Assembly: GCA_046727855.1 (NCBI GenBank)
Contig: JBKPDL010000074.1
Span: forward strand, 1 to 47,394
DNA: 47,394 bases
Direction: 5' to 3'
Source of the DNA: DASPWV01 sp046727855
GTDB lineage: Bacteria > Acidobacteriota > Vicinamibacteria > Vicinamibacterales > UBA2999
The position numbers and the translations under genes are program-made. A model generated the notes under the pieces. The model was given only the letters and a program-made list of their open reading frames with translations, did no database searches and had not been told where the DNA came from. Below, piece by piece: positions 41,001-47,394 of this stretch. Every line of letters starts with the position of its first letter. Positions within the stretch are counted from its first letter, which is position 1.

Positions 41001-41020
41001 CGCGGACCGTTAGGTCCGCG
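41001..41020. repeat. REP-like palindrome after the aminotransferase gene
   Basis: Perfect hairpin CGCGGACC-GTTA-GGTCCGCG beginning at the first base after the stop codon, eight bases before the yraN start. Same family as at 39608. Confidence 0.85.
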
Positions 41021-41028
41021 ATTGCACG

Positions 41029-41397
41029 ATGACACGTCAGCGTCAGGAACTCGGCAAGCTCGGCGAAGATCTCGCGTGTCGCGAGCTCGAATCGCGCGGC
41101 CATGAGATTGTGGAACGCCGCTACCGCACCGATCGCGGCGAGCTCGACATCGTCTCCACGCACAGGGGATTTGTCGTCTTCATCGAGGTCCGCACCAAAT
41201 CCGGTGAGGACTTCGGCGACGGCGCCGAGTCGATTACCCCGCAGAAGCAGCAACAGCTGGTGTGGATGGCCACCGACTACGTCACGCGCAAGCGCCTCGA
41301 GAATACCCCCTGCCGTTTCGACGTCGTCTCGATTGAGACCGCCGTCAATCCGCCGCGCGTAACGGTGTTCGAAGACGCGTTCAGGCCTGGCTGGTAA
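41029..41397 (+). CDS. yraN: UPF0102 / YraN-family nuclease-fold protein
   Basis: A 122-residue protein of the YraN family (restriction-endonuclease-like fold, role unclear, possibly DNA processing). Contains LGKLGEDLACRELESRGHEI, RYRTDRGELDIVSTHRGFVV and FIEVRTKSGEDFG, giving the PD-(D/E)xK-like residues Glu, Asp and ExR typical of the family. The stop TAA shares its last base with the ATG of galT. Confidence 0.92.
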   Translation: MTRQRQELGKLGEDLACRELESRGHEIVERRYRTDRGELDIVSTHRGFVVFIEVRTKSGEDFGDGAESITPQKQQQLVWMATDYVTRKRLENTPCRFDVVSIETAVNPPRVTVFEDAFRPGW

Positions 41398-42401
41398 TGT
41401 CGGAGCTGCGCCGCGATCCGATCACCGGCCGATGGGTGATCCTCGCACCGGATAACACGCGGCGTCCGCGCGACTTCACTCCGCCCATGATGCCGTCCGG
41501 CGATGCGTATGGCTGTCCGTTCTGTGAAGGACGCGAGGCGCTGGCGGGCTGGGAGCTGCTGGCGTGGCGTCCCAACGGGTCGAGCCCGAATTCCGCGGGG
41601 TGGCAGGTGCGCGTGGTGCCGCATCGCGAGCCGGCGCTGCGGGTTGAAAGCCAACTTGGCGAGCCGAGCGACGGCCTTTTTCAGAAGTTCGGCAACCTCG
41701 GCGCCCACGAAGTGATCATCGAATCGCCGCATCACGATCAGACCTGGTCCACGCTCACGCCCGACGCCATCGCGCGCGTGTTCTGGGCCTGGCGCGAGCG
41801 CATTCGCGATCTCAAGCGCGATATCCGTCTGCGCAGCTTCATCATCGTCAAGAATCACGGCGCCGCGGCAGGCGCAAAACTGGCGCATCCGCACTCGCAG
41901 CTTTTTGCGTATCCCTTTGCGCCGCCGGCGCTCGAGGTGGAGCTGTCGTCGGCGCGCCGTCATTTCGACAACACGGACCGCTGCGTGTTCTGCCAGTTGA
42001 TCGCGCACGAACGTGAGCTCAATCAGCGTGTGATCGCCGCCGACGAGGCGACGCTGATCCTGGCGCCCTATGCGCCGCGGGTGCCGTTCGAGACCTGGAT
42101 CCTGCCGCGCGAGCACGCCGCGCACTTCGAAGACTCGCCGGACGCGTTGTTGTTCTCGATGGCGACGAGCGTGCACGATCTGCTGCGGCGGCTCGACGCG
42201 ACGCTGCTCAATCCGCCGTTCAACCTCGTGCTCCACACCGCGCCGGATGGTACCTTGTCGACGGCGTCGTATCACTGGCACTTTGAGGTCGTGCCGCGCC
42301 TCGGTCCGCGCTCGGGCGTCGAGTGGGGAAGCGGCGTGTATATCAATCCAGTGCCGCCGGAAGAGGCCGCGCAAGTGCTGCGGAATGAAAAAGGGGTCTG
42401 A
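41397..42401 (+). CDS. galT: Galactose-1-phosphate uridylyltransferase
   Basis: Leloir-pathway HIT-superfamily enzyme that swaps UMP between UDP-glucose and galactose-1-phosphate. 334 residues: RRDPITGRWVILAPDNTRRP start, zinc Cys40/Cys43 (CPFC), AHEVIIESPHHD, catalytic HPH with His166 (LAHPHSQLF), second CVFC pair near 200 and YHWHFEVVPRLG near the end. The last codons (NEKGV) and the TGA lie inside a palindromic repeat, so the repeat supplies the C-terminus. Related ADP-glucose phosphorylases look similar, so activity is likely but not certain. Confidence 0.9.
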   Translation: MSELRRDPITGRWVILAPDNTRRPRDFTPPMMPSGDAYGCPFCEGREALAGWELLAWRPNGSSPNSAGWQVRVVPHREPALRVESQLGEPSDGLFQKFGNLGAHEVIIESPHHDQTWSTLTPDAIARVFWAWRERIRDLKRDIRLRSFIIVKNHGAAAGAKLAHPHSQLFAYPFAPPALEVELSSARRHFDNTDRCVFCQLIAHERELNQRVIAADEATLILAPYAPRVPFETWILPREHAAHFEDSPDALLFSMATSVHDLLRRLDATLLNPPFNLVLHTAPDGTLSTASYHWHFEVVPRLGPRSGVEWGSGVYINPVPPEEAAQVLRNEKGV

Positions 42402-42410
42402 CCCCTTTTT
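42388..42410. repeat. GGGGTC palindrome overlapping the galT stop
   Basis: Arms AAAAAGGGGTC and GACCCCTTTTT around a central T; 21 of its 23 bases repeat the element after carB exactly. The galT TGA (42399-42401) is inside. It may serve as a terminator. Confidence 0.85.
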
Positions 42411-42420
42411 CCGTCCGGAA

Positions 42421-42450
42421 TTGCCCGGCTCTGCCGCCATTTGTTAAACT
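42421..42450 (+). promoter_or_regulatory. Promoter of tRNA-Gly
   Basis: TTGCCC (42421-42426) and TAAACT (42445-42450) are 18 bp apart, and the tRNA begins 17 nt after the -10 box. Confidence 0.6.
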
Positions 42451-42467
42451 TGGAGGCCGCAACGCGA

Positions 42468-42542
42468 GCGGGAATAACTCAGTGGTAGAGTGCGACCTTG
42501 CCAAGGTCGAAGTCGCGGGTTCGAATCCCGTTTCCCGCTCCA
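42468..42542 (+). tRNA. tRNA-Gly (GCC)
   Basis: A 75-nt cloverleaf with acceptor stem GCGGGAA/TTCCCGC, anticodon stem CGACC/GGTCG with loop TTGCCAA giving anticodon GCC, T-loop GGTTCGAATCC and an encoded CCA. All stems pair. Confidence 0.98.
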
Positions 42543-42603
42543 ACCTTCGCTCGGAGTCTTCGCTGGCGAGCTTCGGTTGGCTGTCTTGATGATGTCTTCG
42601 CGA

Positions 42604-42609
42604 TAAACT
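42604..42609 (+). promoter_or_regulatory. -10 box (TAAACT) of tRNA-Cys
   Basis: TAAACT lies 17 nt before the tRNA-Cys gene, the same hexamer at the same distance as for tRNA-Gly, so the two tRNAs probably have separate promoters. The -35 is poorly defined. Confidence 0.5.
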
Positions 42610-42626
42610 CACAGAGCATTCCCATC

Positions 42627-42700
<74 letters not shown>

Positions 42701-42716
42701 AAATTTCCGAAGAAAT

Positions 42717-43880
42717 TTAGAGACTGATTGTCAGGCGGGGTCCGCGATCGGGCTCCACTGTGCCCGGATTGTGCCCGTCACGGTCTGAGGCTGGCGGGAC
42801 TGGCTGAAGCGTGTTGAGCTTCTTGGCGGCCTCGACCAAGTCGCACTTGCTGACGATGTTGTAGCGCTCGAACACCGAGCGCGTTTTGTGCCCGGTCATC
42901 TGCATGGCGACACGCTCGGGAACGCCGGCGCGCACCAGGTTGCGTACGGCGGTCCGCCGCAGGTCGTGCGGAATCCGACCCGGGCAGCCCGCCTTCGTAC
43001 ACGCCGCCCTGAACGCCTTGACGAACGTCGTGATCCGCTTGCCCTTCACCTTCCGGTTCGAGCGGTTGAACACCCAGGGACAGATCACGTCCTCGGTTTT
43101 CAGGCGTTCGTGCTCCGCCTTCTGAGCCTCCAGGAGCCGCTCAAGGGCATCGGTGAAGGGAAAGGTCCGGCCCTCGTCGTTCTTGGTCGTATGCGGGTCC
43201 AGGCGGACGACGCGAGCCTCGAAGTCGACGTGGCGCCACTGGAGCCCTAGGACCTCGCTCGGGATGCGCCAGCCGGTGATGTACCCAAACTGCACCACTG
43301 GACGAATCGCTGGCGGCAGCTGAGCCAGGATGTGGCCCAACTGCTCCCTCTCGAAGAAGCCCGTCCGCACGTTGCGCTCCTTGAGCATCGGGACGTGCGG
43401 CACGTGCATCAACTTGCCGTTCTGCCGCGCCAGGTTGAGGATCCGCTTCAGCGTCGTCAGCTCGCGGTTGATCTCGCCGTTGGAGTACCTCCGCTCCTCG
43501 CGTTCGTCATCCTCGCCGACGACCATCACGTCCTTCTGGCGCTTCAAGATGAACGTGTTCACGTCGGCAGTGGTGATCGATGCGAGGCGTCGACCGCCGA
43601 AGTAGGGAAGCAGGTGCAACCGGATTCGTCGTTCGAGCTCGTCGGCCGATCGCCGTCCGTTCACCGCGTATTCGGTCTTGAGATCGTTGGCTGCTTCGTC
43701 GAATCGAATCCGATTCAGCTTCGGGTTCACCGGCAGACCGTGCGCGATGTCGCCTTCGCGGAGCTTCAGCAGATTGATCGCGTCCGACTCCTTGCTGCTG
43801 TGGCTCGACTCCCTGATTGGTTTGCCGTTCCGGTAGTACTTGACCCACCAGACGGCGCCGCGTTTGTACGTCATGCCCAT
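42717..43880 (-). CDS. Tyrosine recombinase / phage-type integrase
   Basis: Site-specific recombinase, 387 residues. An N-terminal AP2-like arm-binding region (GMTYKRGAVWWVKYYRNGKP), a SAM-like core-binding domain (about 60-165), and a catalytic domain with Arg205 (TGWRIPSEVLGL), Lys233 (TTKN), His305 and Arg308 (HDLRRTAV), His331 (TGHKTRS) and nucleophile Tyr340 (ERYN). All six are present, so it should be active. It is read towards the tRNA and ends 17 bp from attL, the usual layout. The C-terminal tail after 360 is variable and Pro/Asp-rich, and its codons contain a TGTGCCC repeat pair. Confidence 0.96.
   Translation of the reverse strand: MGMTYKRGAVWWVKYYRNGKPIRESSHSSKESDAINLLKLREGDIAHGLPVNPKLNRIRFDEAANDLKTEYAVNGRRSADELERRIRLHLLPYFGGRRLASITTADVNTFILKRQKDVMVVGEDDEREERRYSNGEINRELTTLKRILNLARQNGKLMHVPHVPMLKERNVRTGFFEREQLGHILAQLPPAIRPVVQFGYITGWRIPSEVLGLQWRHVDFEARVVRLDPHTTKNDEGRTFPFTDALERLLEAQKAEHERLKTEDVICPWVFNRSNRKVKGKRITTFVKAFRAACTKAGCPGRIPHDLRRTAVRNLVRAGVPERVAMQMTGHKTRSVFERYNIVSKCDLVEAAKKLNTLQPVPPASDRDGHNPGTVEPDRGPRLTISL
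42759..42776. promoter_or_regulatory. Putative integrase arm site, left
   Basis: Two TGTGCCC copies at 42759 and 42770, 11 bp apart, lie 59 bp inside attL and within the 3' end of the integrase gene. The same pair in the same orientation and spacing recurs near attR. Confidence 0.5.
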
Positions 43881-43900
43881 TCGCTGTTCTCCTTTCGTCG

Positions 43901-44188
43901 TTACGGATGCATTTGAGTCGAGGGAGCTTGTGGTGGGTCATCGACCTCCTTCCAGTGTTCGATGAGGCGCTCCAGATCGCGCGAGTCGATCAGGATGCGC
44001 CGCATGACACGGCCATCGTGGGCGCGAGGGCTCGGGATGCGGACCGCCGGAATGTGTCCGTTGAGCACAAGATCACGCAGCGTCCAATAGCTGCAGCCAA
44101 GATACGCCGCTGCCGTCCGCAGATCCATGAGCCGGCCACCTGGCGAAGTCGTTCGCTTCCGCATCGCGCTCCTGTTGATGAACGGCAT
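43901..44188 (-). CDS. Excisionase-like helix-turn-helix protein
   Basis: A 95-residue small DNA-binding protein. MDLRTAAAYLGCSYWTLRDL followed by VLNGHIPAVRIPSP and RRILIDSRDLERLIEHW is a MerR-like HTH_17 domain, as in excisionases and recombination directionality factors of integrated elements. The start is uncertain: ATG at 44188, or ATG at 44128 giving MDLRTAAAY. It lies 20 bp upstream of the integrase on the same strand, so the two are co-transcribed. By position it probably controls excision direction. Confidence 0.85.
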   Translation of the reverse strand: MPFINRSAMRKRTTSPGGRLMDLRTAAAYLGCSYWTLRDLVLNGHIPAVRIPSPRAHDGRVMRRILIDSRDLERLIEHWKEVDDPPQAPSTQMHP

Positions 44189-44791
44189 CCTGGTCGGCCA
44201 TCACGTAAGAGCCAGGACCGCGCTCGACCGAGCGATTCGTCAAGGCCGAAGCCCGCGTGTGCGGGTCGAGCCAAGCGAGAACCTTGACGAGCGCGAGGCG
44301 AGCGCCAGAATCAACGACGTGATGGCCGTTCGAAACTTCGCGGTGAGCTGAGAACCGCTGCAGTGAAATTCAGAGGATGGTTCGCGCTACGACGCGAGAT
44401 CTATTGCGCGGCCCATTGTGGCGCTGTGTGTGAAGCAGTCCTCGCTTCCGTCGCGGGTCAACAAACGCTCGCAGACGGCCACGAAGATCTTCTCGGAAGA
44501 TAGGCCCCCTGCACGTCACTTGTCAATCGTGAAGATCTCGCTTTCTGCACTCGGCAATGATCGTTGCACCGCGCGTGCTCCGGAATTTCCGGACAGGGAA
44601 CGACGTATTGTTCGTCGCTGCGTTTTTCAACGCGAAGACAACTCCTTCCGGACGAAGTCGCACACGTGCGTCTTCACGGCAGTGTTCAACGGCGAGTCTT
44701 GCGATAGTACGATTGCGCTCGACGCGGGCGCCGGAGGTGAACGCCACGCGCAGTGCCCTGTGATTCCGCAAGACCTGACCAGACGACGAAC

Positions 44792-44811
44792 ACGAGCACG
44801 CGCTCGTTTTT
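44792..44811 (+). terminator. Rho-independent terminator-like hairpin
   Basis: Stem ACGAGC / GCTCGT with a four-base loop followed by TTTTT. It faces + and follows no recognised gene, which suggests a transcript (possibly non-coding) between about 44.4 and 44.8 kb. Confidence 0.5.
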
Positions 44812-44870
44812 CCGGGAAGACCAAGACCTCTCGTGATCACGCCGCGCGGTCACCTTCGTCCGGACAACAT

Positions 44871-44944
44871 GGGGCGTGAGCGACCCCGTCAGATCGGATG
44901 CGGGGCCGCCTCCCGGGGGTGGCAGCCGGGGTCGCTCACGCCCC
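44871..44944. repeat. 18-bp perfect inverted repeat
   Basis: Arms GGGGCGTGAGCGACCCCG (44871-44888) and CGGGGTCGCTCACGCCCC (44927-44944) are exact reverse complements around a 38-base GC-rich loop that can form an inner stem. Confidence 0.9.
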
Positions 44945-45116
44945 CAGCTCGCTCTCGACCACCATCCGCGCGGCGTCTGCGGCGGCTGAGAACGCCGCCG
45001 CATTCTCGATGACCGCGAGAGCGCATCCTCTCGCACGCCAGAGGGTTGCGGGTTCAGCGTCGTCCCGCATAGCGCCACCATCAGCATCGTCGATTAGCCG
45101 TCCAGTTCAGCGGCTT

Positions 45117-45156
45117 GAAGGGGGACAACTCAGATCCGAGGCGTTGTCACCCCTTC
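45117..45156. repeat. Stem-loop upstream of the toxin-antitoxin pair
   Basis: GAAGGGG-GACAAC pairs with GTTGTC-CCCC-TTC with a single bulged A and a 13-base loop. It lies about 65 bp before the DUF433 start and just upstream of the presumed promoter, so it may be an operator or attenuator. Confidence 0.5.
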
Positions 45157-45187
45157 TGTCCCCCGTGCCCGTCTGCGAGTGCTGCGA

Positions 45188-45193
45188 TAAACT
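45188..45193 (+). promoter_or_regulatory. Candidate -10 box (TAAACT) of the toxin-antitoxin operon
   Basis: TAAACT, the hexamer used before both tRNAs, lies 26 nt before the GTG of the DUF433 gene, with CAGGGG as ribosome-binding site in between. Confidence 0.4.
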
Positions 45194-45219
45194 GACCTTG
45201 ACGCTGAACGCAACCAGGG

Positions 45220-45453
45220 GTGAGCGAGATCAAGCAGACGGAGCCCGTCATTCACAGCGACCCGGAGATCATGGGCGGCACGCCCGTGTTCGTCGGCACG
45301 CGCGTGCCACTCGCGACCCTGCTCGATTACCTCGAAGCAGGGCAGCCCTTGTCCGAGTTCCTGGAGGACTTCCCGACTGTCACCAGGGAGCAGGCCGTCG
45401 CTGCGTTAGAGCAGGCCAAGGAGGCGCTGCTCGCCCGTGCGCGTCCTGCTTGA
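45220..45453 (+). CDS. DUF433 antitoxin
   Basis: A 77-residue protein with the DUF433 helix-turn-helix core: PVIHSDPEIMGGTPVFVGTR, VPLATLLDYLEAG, and EFLEDFPTVTREQAVAALEQ. Such proteins are antitoxins of VapBC-like pairs with DUF5615 toxins and usually repress their own operon. Start GTG at 45220 with CAGGGG directly before it. Its 3' end overlaps the toxin gene by 17 bp, as expected for a coupled pair. It is likely to stabilise the island. Confidence 0.9.
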   Translation: MSEIKQTEPVIHSDPEIMGGTPVFVGTRVPLATLLDYLEAGQPLSEFLEDFPTVTREQAVAALEQAKEALLARARPA

Positions 45454-45757
45454 CGAGTGCCTTCCCAGGCGCCTAAAACGCGAGCTCGTCGGCCACGACG
45501 CGAAGACCGCTCCGGAGATGGGGTGGGCGAGCCAGACGAATGGCGAGTTGCTCGCCTTGGCCGCCGCCGACTTCGATTTCTTCCTGACCGGCGATCGGAA
45601 TCTCTCGTACGAGCAGAATCTCACCGCGTTCGACATCGCCGTAATCGTCTTGGTTGCAGCGAGCAACCGCATCGACGACTTGCGACCGCTGGTACCGCAG
45701 GTCCTCGAGGCTTTCGCTACGGCCAACGCTGGAACAGTCACGCTGGTGGGAGCGTGA
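45437..45757 (+). CDS. DUF5615 PIN-like toxin
   Basis: A 106-residue PIN-like protein. MRVLLDECLPRRLKRELVGH carries the first acidic residues (Asp6, Glu7) of the fold; MGWASQTNGELLALAAADFD and FFLTGDRNLSYEQN carry the later ones (Glu37 region, Asp45/Asp47, Asp53). Family members are presumed RNases inhibited by the DUF433 partner. The GTG start lies within the 3' end of the antitoxin gene. All conserved acidic positions seem present, so the toxin could be active. Confidence 0.9.
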   Translation: MRVLLDECLPRRLKRELVGHDAKTAPEMGWASQTNGELLALAAADFDFFLTGDRNLSYEQNLTAFDIAVIVLVAASNRIDDLRPLVPQVLEAFATANAGTVTLVGA

Positions 45758-45860
45758 TTACTTGGAGCGTGTAACAAGACCGCCGCGGTGACAGCAAAGA
45801 GGCATTCAGTCCTAGGTGGAATGGCGGCCGCGCCAAACGACGCTCGGACGAAACAAGTAG

Positions 45861-45877
45861 TAGACATCCTACGTCTA
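45861..45877. promoter_or_regulatory. Short inverted repeat, possible operator
   Basis: TAGAC-N7-GTCTA lies in the 250-bp gap between the toxin gene and the DUF4386 gene, about 130 bp before the latter. It could be a repressor site; no regulator is assigned. Nothing else was recognised in this gap. Confidence 0.3.
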
Positions 45878-46007
45878 ACAAACTGAGACTTGTGGTTCTC
45901 GGACGACGCCGCCCGGCGAGTTGGTGTCGACCATCTGCGTACTTCTCTGGGAGCAACCGTGCAACCGCTGAGGCTGGCTCTCCCGAGTGACCTGACGCGG
46001 AGTACAC

Positions 46008-46523
46008 ATGACTGTCACGACGAACGCACGAATCGCCGGCTTCACCTTCCTGATTTACTTCGCAGCGGGCATTGCCAGTCTGGTCTTGGCCGGCAACGCG
46101 CCCGCGACGGCCCTGCTCTCCCTGGTCACCTCCTTCTCGGCCCTGGTACTGGGCGTGACGCTCTACGCGATCACGCGCGAGCAGGATCCCGATCTCGCCA
46201 TGGTGGGCCTGGCCTGTCGCGTCATCGAAGCCGTCCCCGGTCACGGTGAAATCTACTTCGCTGTGGGCAGCGCGGTCTTCTCCTGGCTTCTCCTCCGTGG
46301 CCGCATGATTCCCGTCGCGTTGGCCTGGCTCGGCGTGATTGCGTCGGTCCTGCTCGTCATGCTCCTTCCCCTGCAAATCGCCGGATTGTTCGGCGGACCC
46401 AGGGCCTGGTCGTCACCCGTCACTTGGGCCGTGTGGTTGCCACTGTTGGTGTTCGAACTGACGCTCGCAGTGTGGCTGATCCTGAAAGGCGTCGCCATGC
46501 CGGCGTCGAGGCAATCCGCATGA
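46008..46523 (+). CDS. DUF4386 membrane protein, shortened
   Basis: A 171-residue multi-pass membrane protein. The start MTVTTNARIAGFTFLIYFAA, then LAGNAPATALLSLVTSFSAL and VGLACRVIEAV, matches DUF4386; the C-terminal half has AVGSAVFSWLLLRGRMIPVA and LAWLGVIASVLLVML. Family members are usually above 200 residues: between RVIEAVP and GHGEIYFAV about 50-60 residues with one or two helices seem to be missing, so it may be an internal-deletion derivative. Five or so membrane segments remain. Function unknown. It is the last gene before attR. Confidence 0.8.
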   Translation: MTVTTNARIAGFTFLIYFAAGIASLVLAGNAPATALLSLVTSFSALVLGVTLYAITREQDPDLAMVGLACRVIEAVPGHGEIYFAVGSAVFSWLLLRGRMIPVALAWLGVIASVLLVMLLPLQIAGLFGGPRAWSSPVTWAVWLPLLVFELTLAVWLILKGVAMPASRQSA

Positions 46524-46633
46524 GGTTGCTACTGATAGACATCTCCGCTGGAGCTATAGGATTCACTTCGGGATTCGTTGCGCTCTAAGGTTAGTCTGGC
46601 GGCCGACACCTCGTTCTCATAAAGGCGTTGAGC

Positions 46634-46651
46634 TGTGCCCAATCTGTGCCC
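46634..46651. promoter_or_regulatory. Putative integrase arm site, right
   Basis: Two TGTGCCC copies at 46634 and 46645, 11 bp apart, 142 bp inside attR. Same motif, spacing and orientation as at 42759. Between 46524 and 46792 nothing else was recognised. Confidence 0.5.
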
Positions 46652-46792
46652 GCGGCGAGCCAACTGGGCCCAGTTTCAGCCAACGCAACACACGACTAGC
46701 GAGAACAAATGAACGACGCATCTGTTTGAGCAGCAATGGATTCAATCGTGATCGCGTCCGGCGATGTCCGCCCGAAACGACCGGGGATGGCC

Positions 46793-46836
46793 CTGCAAAA
46801 CCTCCATCCCCGGTTCAAATCCGGGCGGCGCCTCCA
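46793..46836 (+). repeat. attR: duplicated 3' end of tRNA-Cys
   Basis: 44 bases identical to the tRNA-Cys 3' end (anticodon loop to CCA). No acceptor 5' half or D-arm precedes it, so this is not a functional tRNA. Confidence 0.95.
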
Positions 46837-47234
46837 GTCCTCAGTTGTTGTCGCCGCAATACTTACAAGTTCGTGATGTTTTACCCGAAAGCTCCTCCTG
46901 AGTGTGTTTTGGCCCGAAGTTTTGGGTGAGGTCCGAAAAACCTCCCTCCTCGGCGATGGACGCCGCTCCGTTGCCCACGCTTGGGAACCGCGGTGTGCCG
47001 AACAGAGTGTGGCTGACGTTCTCTGCGAATGGCTGCAGGCGAGACCGACGCCTCCGCGAAGCGTTGAGGGGCGTGAAGGTCGGCGTGAACGTGAGCGTCG
47101 ATTGTGGGCAATCAGTCGACACTTGGCGACTTATCACGAGTAATCCTCACGTGCGTGGGACTTCGGTCCATCAGGGCAGGCTCGATTCTCGTGCGGTTCG
47201 CTGCATTTCGCCGCTGATAGAAAGCGAGTTTAGG
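46837..47234. other. No recognised gene
   Basis: About 400 bp between the island boundary and the next gene. Frames on the minus strand have no family resemblance that I can identify, and codon use looks unlike the neighbours. It probably contains the promoter region of the following gene. Confidence 0.5.
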
Positions 47235-47394
47235 ATGGCTAACGGACCGGACCGCGCGAACGTCCAAGGAAGGAGTACCAGCTTTCGAGAGAGTGTAACT
47301 AATGGGAGCCGACCGCGTTTGGTGCTTGCCGCCCTGTCAATCGGTGTGCTTGCTCTCCACGCGCAGGAACAACAAACCGCTTCCGAATCGGCCG
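47235..47394 (+). CDS. Start of a secreted protein, cut by window end
   Basis: An ATG at 47235 opens a frame that stays open to the window end (53 codons). A basic N-terminus (MANGPDRANVQGRSTSFRES) leads into a signal peptide: RPRLVLAALSIGVLALHAQ, with a likely cleavage after HAQ, then EQQTASESA. Long pre-signal tails followed by AQE/AQEQ are seen in many exported proteins of this kind of organism, including TonB-dependent receptors, but the family cannot be told from this piece. A later in-frame start would shorten the basic tail. Confidence 0.6.
   Translation, partial: MANGPDRANVQGRSTSFRESVTNGSRPRLVLAALSIGVLALHAQEQQTASESA

Larger units (their letters stand above)
44189..45219. other. Island interior without recognised gene
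   Basis: About 1 kb between the excisionase-like gene and the toxin-antitoxin pair. Long frames exist on both strands, but none looks like a known family and the main + frame runs through a strong terminator-like hairpin. The stretch holds a terminator (44792), an 18-bp inverted repeat (44871-44944) and a stem-loop (45117). A 44-codon minus-strand frame, 45070-44936 (MRDDAEPATLWRARGCALAV start), ends inside the inverted repeat and might be a small protein, but support is weak. A non-coding RNA is possible. Confidence 0.5.

Noticed and set aside
42343..42612. A minus-strand reading frame containing the text GFEPATSTLARSHS
   Set aside because: This is the well-known false protein produced by translating the complement of tRNA-Gly. 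It covers the tRNA and the galT end.
44418..44879. A 153-codon frame in the island interior
   Set aside because: It crosses a terminator-like hairpin, shows no recognised motif and has no ribosome-binding site; I do not count it as a gene.
46793..46836. A second tRNA-Cys gene
   Set aside because: Only the 3' half of the tRNA is present; there is no 5' acceptor strand, D-arm or 5' anticodon stem. It is the attachment-site duplicate.

Overview
The window is a dense, GC-rich bacterial chromosome segment, most likely from an Acidobacteriota genome and perhaps the class Vicinamibacteria. The best taxonomic clue is an 'orphan' duplicated MacB/FtsX-type permease (ADOP family) beside its PadR-type regulator at 3.5-6.4 kb, with a decayed second ADOP copy near 20 kb; this pair is characteristic of Acidobacteria. 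A bacillithiol synthase, an hrcA-grpE-dnaJ-prmA heat-shock operon with a CIRCE operator, and a DUF1844 protein fit but prove nothing. No rRNA or CRISPR array is present.

Layout. 1-3.5 kb: leuS (5' end outside the window), lptE and holA, overlapping head to tail on +. 3.5-10.3 kb (minus): ADOP permease, PadR regulator, rpsT, a lytic transglycosylase, alaS. 10.3-12.1 kb: a lipoprotein and an outer-membrane-like protein (+), then recX (-). 12.3-14.4 kb (minus): ilvE and a soluble Ser/Thr kinase. 14.5-16.3 kb (+): rsmE and a DUF1028 protein that runs far into the opposite-strand prmA. 16.0-19.7 kb (minus): hrcA-grpE-dnaJ-prmA. 19.7-20.8 kb: ADOP pseudogene. 20.9-27.5 kb (minus): TRZ/ATZ deaminase, xdhC, class A penicillin-binding protein, bshC. 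27.7-34.8 kb (+): carA, carB, comEC. 35-42.4 kb: mazG (-), then DUF1844, metallo-hydrolase, ribF, a small unknown protein, cysS, a class III aminotransferase, yraN and galT (+). 42.4-42.7 kb: tRNA-Gly(GCC) and tRNA-Cys(GCA).

From 42.66 to 46.84 kb lies a small genomic island inserted in the 3' end of the tRNA-Cys gene. A 44-bp identical copy of that tRNA end marks the far boundary. The island carries a tyrosine integrase, an excisionase-like HTH protein, a DUF433/DUF5615 toxin-antitoxin pair, a short DUF4386 membrane protein and about 1 kb of apparently non-coding, hairpin-rich DNA. Paired TGTGCCC repeats one helical turn apart occur just inside both ends and look like integrase arm sites. 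After the island, the start of a secreted protein gene runs off the window.

The most unusual sequence is an array of 19-bp repeats, five in one orientation followed by five in the other, inserted in frame into leuS between the catalytic and anticodon-binding parts. Several housekeeping genes also have a TANNNT box only 5-7 nt before the start codon, suggesting leaderless mRNAs; mazG and the DUF1844 gene share a 23-bp divergent intergenic region with two such boxes overlapping. Three families of short palindromic or tandem repeats occupy the intergenic spaces.
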